A DNA stretch of 64,000 bases from Chaetomium olivaceum (Eukaryota; Ascomycota; Sordariomycetes; Sordariales; Chaetomiaceae). Below the pieces are notes generated by a model, which saw only the letters and a list, made by a program, of their open reading frames with translations, did not search any database and had not been told where the DNA came from. The position numbers were made by a program, and so were the translations under genes. The stretch spans positions 682,001 through 746,000 of the forward strand of contig JAYWVB010000008.1 in assembly GCA_039881045.1 (NCBI GenBank), read 5' to 3'. Positions 58,819-64,000 of the stretch are shown here, one piece after another; position 1 is the first letter of the stretch; each line of letters opens with the position of its first letter.

Positions 58819-60145
58819 ACGGCTCGACATACACTCTCCAAGGAATAACCTCTAGGAAGAGAGGTCGAGTGTGCTGACGATAAGAAAGCATGCTGGAACC
58901 TGCCAACCCAACGGCCCATGCTGCCTATGGCATTTCTAAATTACCCCGAACCAAATTATATAGCAAAAAAGAGAATTAAACACACTTCCCACATGGAAGT
59001 TATGAAACACTTGGACCTAACTCAGTGATGCCATCCTCGTCCGTCGTTGAGAACCTCGGAACTGATTTGGAGTGGGATGACGGAATGTGCGGGGTAGCTG
59101 TCCTCGACATGGGAGCCCACAGTGCGATAAAGTAACAATTATCTCGTAGCTTGGACCGGCAGCTGAACATCGGATCTAAGCAAATATGTAGGCAATAAAT
59201 CTGTGACTCGATATGCCACTATAGTGCCATCCGTGCTTGCAAAACATCGACATGTCTTTCCTAGATTCAAGACTGTTTTGATCCTCAAGTTATCCTCACA
59301 CGGTGTTTGGGCATCGTTCTGCGAGCTTCCGGACTGCGGGGCCTTCCCGACTCTTGTCGAGTCCTGTTTGAAACTTTATTTTTGTATCAGACTGCGCATC
59401 AGGGATCGCCTTGAAATACAAGCTGATAACTAACTGTAACTATGATTTACTAGATGTACTATGACTAACTAAAGTCTATGCTCGGACGCCTCGAGATGGA
59501 ACTGTCGGGAATCCATCATGATCGGACCTCGTGTGGGGCGAAACCCACAGTGCAGGTTCTGGCCTGATGCCCGGTGGGGGAAGCCCCTCGTTGTCCCTGG
59601 ACCGCCTCTCCGGGGGTGAAGCTCTTCCCCACAGTCCCCTGCGGACCAATCCAAATTCATCTTCAAAGCTGTCAAAAAGGCCATTGCTCGCCTGAGGTCC
59701 CCCTTCGAACCACATGAGATCGATTCAGGCTTCCTGACTCTTTTCAGTGGCTTCTCTATCTTCCTACATCCTCCCTTTTGTCACCATCTCCTACTTCACT
59801 CAGGTAAGCACGTTGTTCTTCTTGGTCTTTCTATTACAGGCTTGTTTCTGGGAGGGGCTTCACGGAACCACCATGGTATTATGCCCGATTCGAGGGCCCA
59901 AAGGATACTCACCGGACAGGTTATGGCATGTGATGTGTTGTTGCGTTCTAGACAACTTTCTGGTTCTGGCTCTGTCCCCGTTTTGCTTGATATACGAAGG
60001 CCTTCCTCGGCTTTCAGAAGCCACGTCTCTTCTACTTACGGAACCAAAACAACGGCGGTGTGGAGCTGTGCTAACCGACTGTGATAGAGGCGGTCTCCGG
60101 ACGCTACATATCTCTTCCTCATTCTCAACCACTACTCATCATCAC
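58819..60145. other. SOD1 3' region and SND1 promoter/leader
   Basis: No separate gene recognised. A strong donor CAG|GTAAGC occurs at 59804. Several possible acceptors follow (59839, 59918 and about 60013), suggesting a spliced 5' leader for SND1. Confidence 0.5.
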
Positions 60146-62911
60146 CTGTCATCATTCCTTGCCAACGTCAAGTCGGTGCTGAGCGGAGACACCCTCGTGC
60201 TCACTAGCCCCAACAATCCTTCGGCCGAACGAACACTCTCGCTTGCCTATGTCTCCGCCCCTCGGTTGAGCAAGGATGGCGATGAGCCGTATGCTTTCCA
60301 GTCACGCGAGTTCTTGAGGGCCCTAACCGTCGGGAAACCAGTCAAGTTCAGCGTTTCGTGTAAGTGATACACACCCCCATCAGGTTTACTCGCTCTCGAC
60401 ATACCGCGATGCACAGTACAAGCTCATCGAAGGTTTACTTTTTCACCTGACCAGTTGATGCTTACCCACGCTCCAGACACCATCCCTAACTCTGGTCGGG
60501 AATACGGAACTGCCCTTCTCCAAGATGGAACTGAGCTTCCAGAGGCAGCAGTCACTGCTGGCTGGCTCAAGGTCAGAGAAGATGCTGGACGGAAAGAGGA
60601 ATCCGAAGACGTGCTCGCTAAGATCGACAACCTGCGGAGCCTCGAGACAGCAGCAAAAGACGAATCCAAGGGACTGCATGCTGGTTCTGGCGGCTTCATC
60701 GAGGTCCAAAACGATCTGGGTGGCCCGGAGTTCATGAACAAGTGGAAGGGCAAGACAGTAGACGGCATCGTCGAGCGCGTCATTAGCGGTGACCGGCTTC
60801 TCGTCCGGCTACTCCTCGAGGAGAAAAAGCACTGGCAAGTCATGACACTCATGGCAGGTATCCGTACCCCCTCGACCGAGCGTGTCAACCAGTCGAACGG
60901 ACAGACACAACCCGCAGAGGAGTATGGTAATGAGGCCCGTAGCTTTGTCGAGCAGCGCCTTCTCCAACGCCCGGTTCAGATCAAGATTGTGGGCGCCAGT
61001 CCCCAGGGTCAGCTCGTTGGTGCTGTCATTCACCCTCGCGGAAACATTGCCGAGTTCCTTCTCAAGGAGGGTCTCGCTCGGTGCAATGACTTCCACTCCA
61101 CCATGCTCGGCGCCGACATGGCTTCGCTGCGTGCCGCCGAGAAGGATGCTCAAGCCGCCCGTCGTCGTCTGCACAAGGCATTCGTCGCCAAGTCTACGGA
61201 GAGCAAGGATCATGATGCGACCGTCACCAAAATCATTGGCGCCGATACCATCATTGTCCGGAACAAGGCTGGTGCCGAGAAGAGGCTCAGCTTGAGCAGT
61301 GTCCGCGGACCCCGTGCCGGAGAGTCGACCGAGGCGCCCTTCAGAGACGAGGCCAAGGAATTCCTGCGGAAGAAGCTTATCGGTAAGCACGTCCGCATCT
61401 CGGTCGATGGCACCAAGCCCGCCAGCGACGACTTCGAGGCGCGCGAGGTCGCTACGATTACGCAAAACGGCAAGAACATCGGGCTGCAACTCGTCCAGGA
61501 AGGCTACTGCTCCGTAATCAGGCACCGCAAGGACGATACCGACAGGGCGTCCAACTATGACGAGCTGCTGGCAGCTCAGGAGACGGCCAAGGAGGAGAAG
61601 AAGGGGATGTGGTCTGGCAAGGCACCCAAAGTCAAGCAATACGTCGACATGTCGGAGAGCGTCCAGAAGGCAAAGATGCAGCTGTCCACGCTCTCCAGGC
61701 AACGCAAGGTCCCGGGTATCGTTGATTTCTGCAAGTCAGGTTCTCGCTTTACCATTTTGGTGCCCCGCGAGGGTGCCAAGCTCACATTAGTCCTCGCTGG
61801 TGTTCGTGCCCCCCGCTCTGGTCGGACTCCCCAGGATAAAGGCGAGCCTTTTGGGCAGGAGGCTTTGGACCTGGCCAACAAGCGCTGCAACCAGAGAGAT
61901 TGCGAGATTGATGTTCACGATATCGACAAGGTCGGCGGTTTCATTGGCGACCTGTTTGTGAACCGGGAGAGCTTTGCCAAGATTCTCGTCGAGGAGGGTC
62001 TAGCCTCTGTTCACAAGTACTCGGCCGAGAAGTCGGGTAACGCCCTCGAGCTGTTCGCCGCGCAAGACCGCGCAAAGGAGGCAAGAAAGGGGTTGTGGAA
62101 GGACTGGGACCCGTCACAGGACGTCGAGCCGGAAGCGGAGGCCGCAGCCGGCGAACCTGCGGCAGATGCCTCGGTCACCATCGAGAAGAAGCCGGAGGAT
62201 TACCGAAACGTCATCATCACCAACATCGACGCGAACGGCCGGATCAAGGTCCAGGAGATTGGCAAGGGCACCGACGCGTTGGAATCGTTGATGGACCAGT
62301 TCAGGCAGTTCCACATCAACCCCACGAACAGCGCCACCATCAAGGACGCCCCGAAGGCCGGAGACTACGTAGCCGCCCAGTTCACGGAGGACGGCGAGTG
62401 GTACAGAGCGCGCATTCGCGCCAACGACCGCGCCGCCAAGGTGGCTGAGGTGGTCTACATCGACTACGGCAACTCGGAGAAGCAGCCGTGGTCGAAGCTC
62501 CGGCCGCTCACCCAGGCCCAGTTCACGGTCCAGAAACTAAAGCCGCAGGCCGTCGACACCCAACTATCTTTCGCGCAGCTCCCGGCCTCGCCCGACTACC
62601 TCAGCGAGGCCATCAACTACCTGTACGAGCTCACCGACGGCAAGAAGCTGGTGGCCGGCTTCGACTATGTCGACAGCAAGGAGGGCGTGACCTACGTGAC
62701 CTTGTACGACCGCAAGCCCGAGGGCTCTAGCACCGAGTCGATCAACCGCCAGGTCGTCCTGGACGGCCACGCCCTGGTCGCGCGCAAGCTGAAGGCGTGG
62801 GAGCGCAGCAAGGTCTTTGAGCCCGTGCTCAAGAGCCTGCGCGAAGCCGAGGCTGAGGCTAAGGAGGGGCGTCGTGGGATCTGGGAGTATGGTGATATCA
62901 CCGAGGACTAA
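60146..62911 (+). CDS. SND1: Tudor staphylococcal nuclease (SND1/p100), start codon damaged
   Basis: RNA-binding Tudor-SN protein, found in RNA granules and linked to transcript processing. Exons 60146-60359 and 60478-62911 in outline (I place the acceptor CAG at 60474-60476, so coding resumes at 60477), about 882 residues. Four staphylococcal-nuclease-like repeats: FLANVKSVLSGDTLVLTSP; VDGIVERVISGDRLLVRLL; DATVTKIIGADTIIVRNK; VPGIVDFCKSGSRFTILVP. Then a Tudor domain (GDYVAAQFTEDGEWYRARI ... VVYIDYGNSEK) and a last partial SN repeat. The conserved frame begins TCATCATTC at 60149, preceded by CACCTG. Relatives start near here, and CACCATG is the expected context, so I infer one lost A in the start codon. 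No in-frame ATG upstream gives a plausible protein. Confidence 0.88.
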
Positions 62912-63980
62912 AGTGACAAGGCGTTTTTCGTCGCTGAGGGGGAGTGTATCTCGCATCGTGTAAAAAAGCGCGTTTCGGGGGAGGGCTTGGGATCGAAAAT
63001 CCGGAATCGGAAAAGGGCGGGCTGGTTCGGCTGCACATTAACTTGGTAGTTACCTTATCTACGCATCCCGTGGTCGGTCGGTCGGGGATGCTTCGAGTAC
63101 ACATGGCAGAATAAAAAGCACCGGTTTGCGGTTTGCGGTTTGCGGTCTGGGCCTGGGTCTCATGACCTCGTCTTCTTTTCATCAGCTTTATCAAGCAACG
63201 ACCAAGCACGCGCAGCTTCTCGATACGTAATGTTTGACAAAGGGGCGCGTTCTCCGCGCCGCGGAGTCGCTAGTGTGGCTCCCCGGTGGGCACGCCTTCT
63301 TCCCGGCTATTTGGGGGTTGGTGGATGCCAGCGGACCTGGGCCCCATTGCCCAATCATGTCATGGGATGTCGCACGCTTCGCCGTAGAAGGCTGGTTGGC
63401 GCGCTCGGCTGAGTAAGAGGGCTGGAGTACGGAAGTATGTGGATGGGTTTTTGAGACCCGGGATCGGCGGAGTGTTCGGAGGTGGATCGGACAGTGCGGG
63501 GGGTAAAGTTTTGGGTGGTTGTCTTGGGGAGGACTACCTTAGCGTGGGCTTTGACTCGTACGGTGTCACGATGTACTCGCGAGTTCAGGGCTCGTTTTTT
63601 TCTTTGGCCATCCGGGCAACAATTGGACGAAAACAAAGTGGCCTTGCATCCATCCCTCGGACCAACCGTTTCAAAGGTTTCAAAAAGTGTTGGGCCCGCT
63701 GCCGGCGGCGGGGAACGGGCGGCGAGGATGGAGGGGCAAACTCGAAGGGAACAAATGGAATGGGCAAATGGGGGGGAGGAACCTATGACGAGCCTGCCCC
63801 ACGTCTCAGGGAAGGCGAGAGAGATATTATCCGCCAGTCCCCAACATCCCACTCTTCCAGCAAACCTACAATACAAAACTTGCAACCTCGAGAATTTCCC
63901 TTTGGTTGTTGCGTTCTTGATACCTATCGCCAAAGCTTCGTACCCTTTTATACCCCATTGCTTGATTCGCTTTGCCCATC
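62912..63980. other. gene-free stretch at right end
   Basis: SND1 3' region with the short tandem GGTTTGC at about 63123-63146. No conserved coding sequence recognised before the possible start at 63981. Confidence 0.45.
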
Positions 63981-64000
63981 ATGTCCAACTCCCTCGAGCA
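63981..64000 (+). CDS. possible first codons of a gene cut by the window end
   Basis: ATGTCCAACTCCCTCGAGCA in a good fungal start context (CCATCATGTCC), following a pyrimidine-rich leader. Only seven codons are visible (MSNSLEQ or MSNSLEH), so neither identity nor reality can be judged. Confidence 0.3.

Noticed and set aside
59747..60145. In-frame extension of SND1 upstream to 59747
   Set aside because: It begins with GTG, encodes hydrophobic Cys-rich sequence unlike the family, and contains a strong splice donor at 59804. More likely leader.
1..64000. Secondary-metabolite or catabolic gene cluster (CoA ligase, GAD, pirin, regulator)
   Set aside because: No polyketide or peptide synthase, transporter or tailoring enzymes. 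The genes are widely spaced, mostly housekeeping, and face different directions.

Overview
The window looks like euchromatic DNA from a filamentous ascomycete, most likely a sordariomycete of the Sordariales/Chaetomiaceae type. Evidence: short introns (about 50-120 nt) with GTRNGT donors and CTAAC-like branch sites; GC-rich coding sequence; a Zn(II)2Cys6 regulator; a CFEM/GPI-anchored mucin; a fungal annexin with a long disordered N-terminus; and a Rom2-type Rho1 GEF. The species assignment is inference. No transposon coding region, CRISPR array, rRNA gene or secondary-metabolite cluster was seen.

Layout, left to right: AlkB-like zinc-cluster dioxygenase (-, 268-2957); 4-coumarate-CoA-ligase-like enzyme with a peroxisomal tail (+, 6374-8503); glutamate decarboxylase (-, 8815-10643); pirin (-, 11716-12612); Cys-rich/acidic orphan protein (+, 13620-15398); Vms1 ribosome-quality-control nuclease (+, 15825-17801); CFEM/GPI mucin (+, 22770-24834); T5orf172/GIY-YIG membrane protein (-, 25771-27265); Zn2Cys6 regulator (+, 31435-32640); annexin (-, 38114-40403); His-rich single-pass membrane protein (-, 42092-42793); APH-type kinase bracketed by direct repeats (-, 43961-45593); GPI2/PIG-C (+, 46011-47775); tRNA-Gly(GCC) (+, 49991-50061); Rom2-type RhoGEF (-, 50724-56092); Cu/Zn superoxide dismutase SOD1 (+, 57950-58818); Tudor-SN/SND1 (+, about 60146-62911); and possibly the first codons of another gene at the right edge. 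Long gene-free stretches (about 3-5.5 kb) separate several genes. They contain homopolymers, microsatellites and degenerate minisatellites.

The genes are mostly unrelated housekeeping and accessory functions. One loose theme is cell surface and wall integrity: GPI2 makes GPI anchors, the CFEM mucin needs one, and Rom2 activates Rho1 for wall synthesis.

The most striking property is that many otherwise well-conserved genes are broken by one- or two-base indels, mostly in homopolymers or dinucleotide runs. These are the AlkB-like gene, the CoA ligase, GAD, the mucin (two), T5orf172, the Zn2Cys6 gene, annexin (two) and probably the SND1 start codon. In the mucin and in annexin the two breaks cancel, so the reading frame is restored. 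SOD1 lacks one codon and the kinase has an in-frame TAG. The simplest reading is residual assembly or sequencing indels; true pseudogenisation is the alternative. The most interesting biology is the APH kinase enclosed by about 135-155 bp direct repeats whose differences include several C-to-T/G-to-A transitions, and the nuclease-like T5orf172 domain fused to membrane helices.
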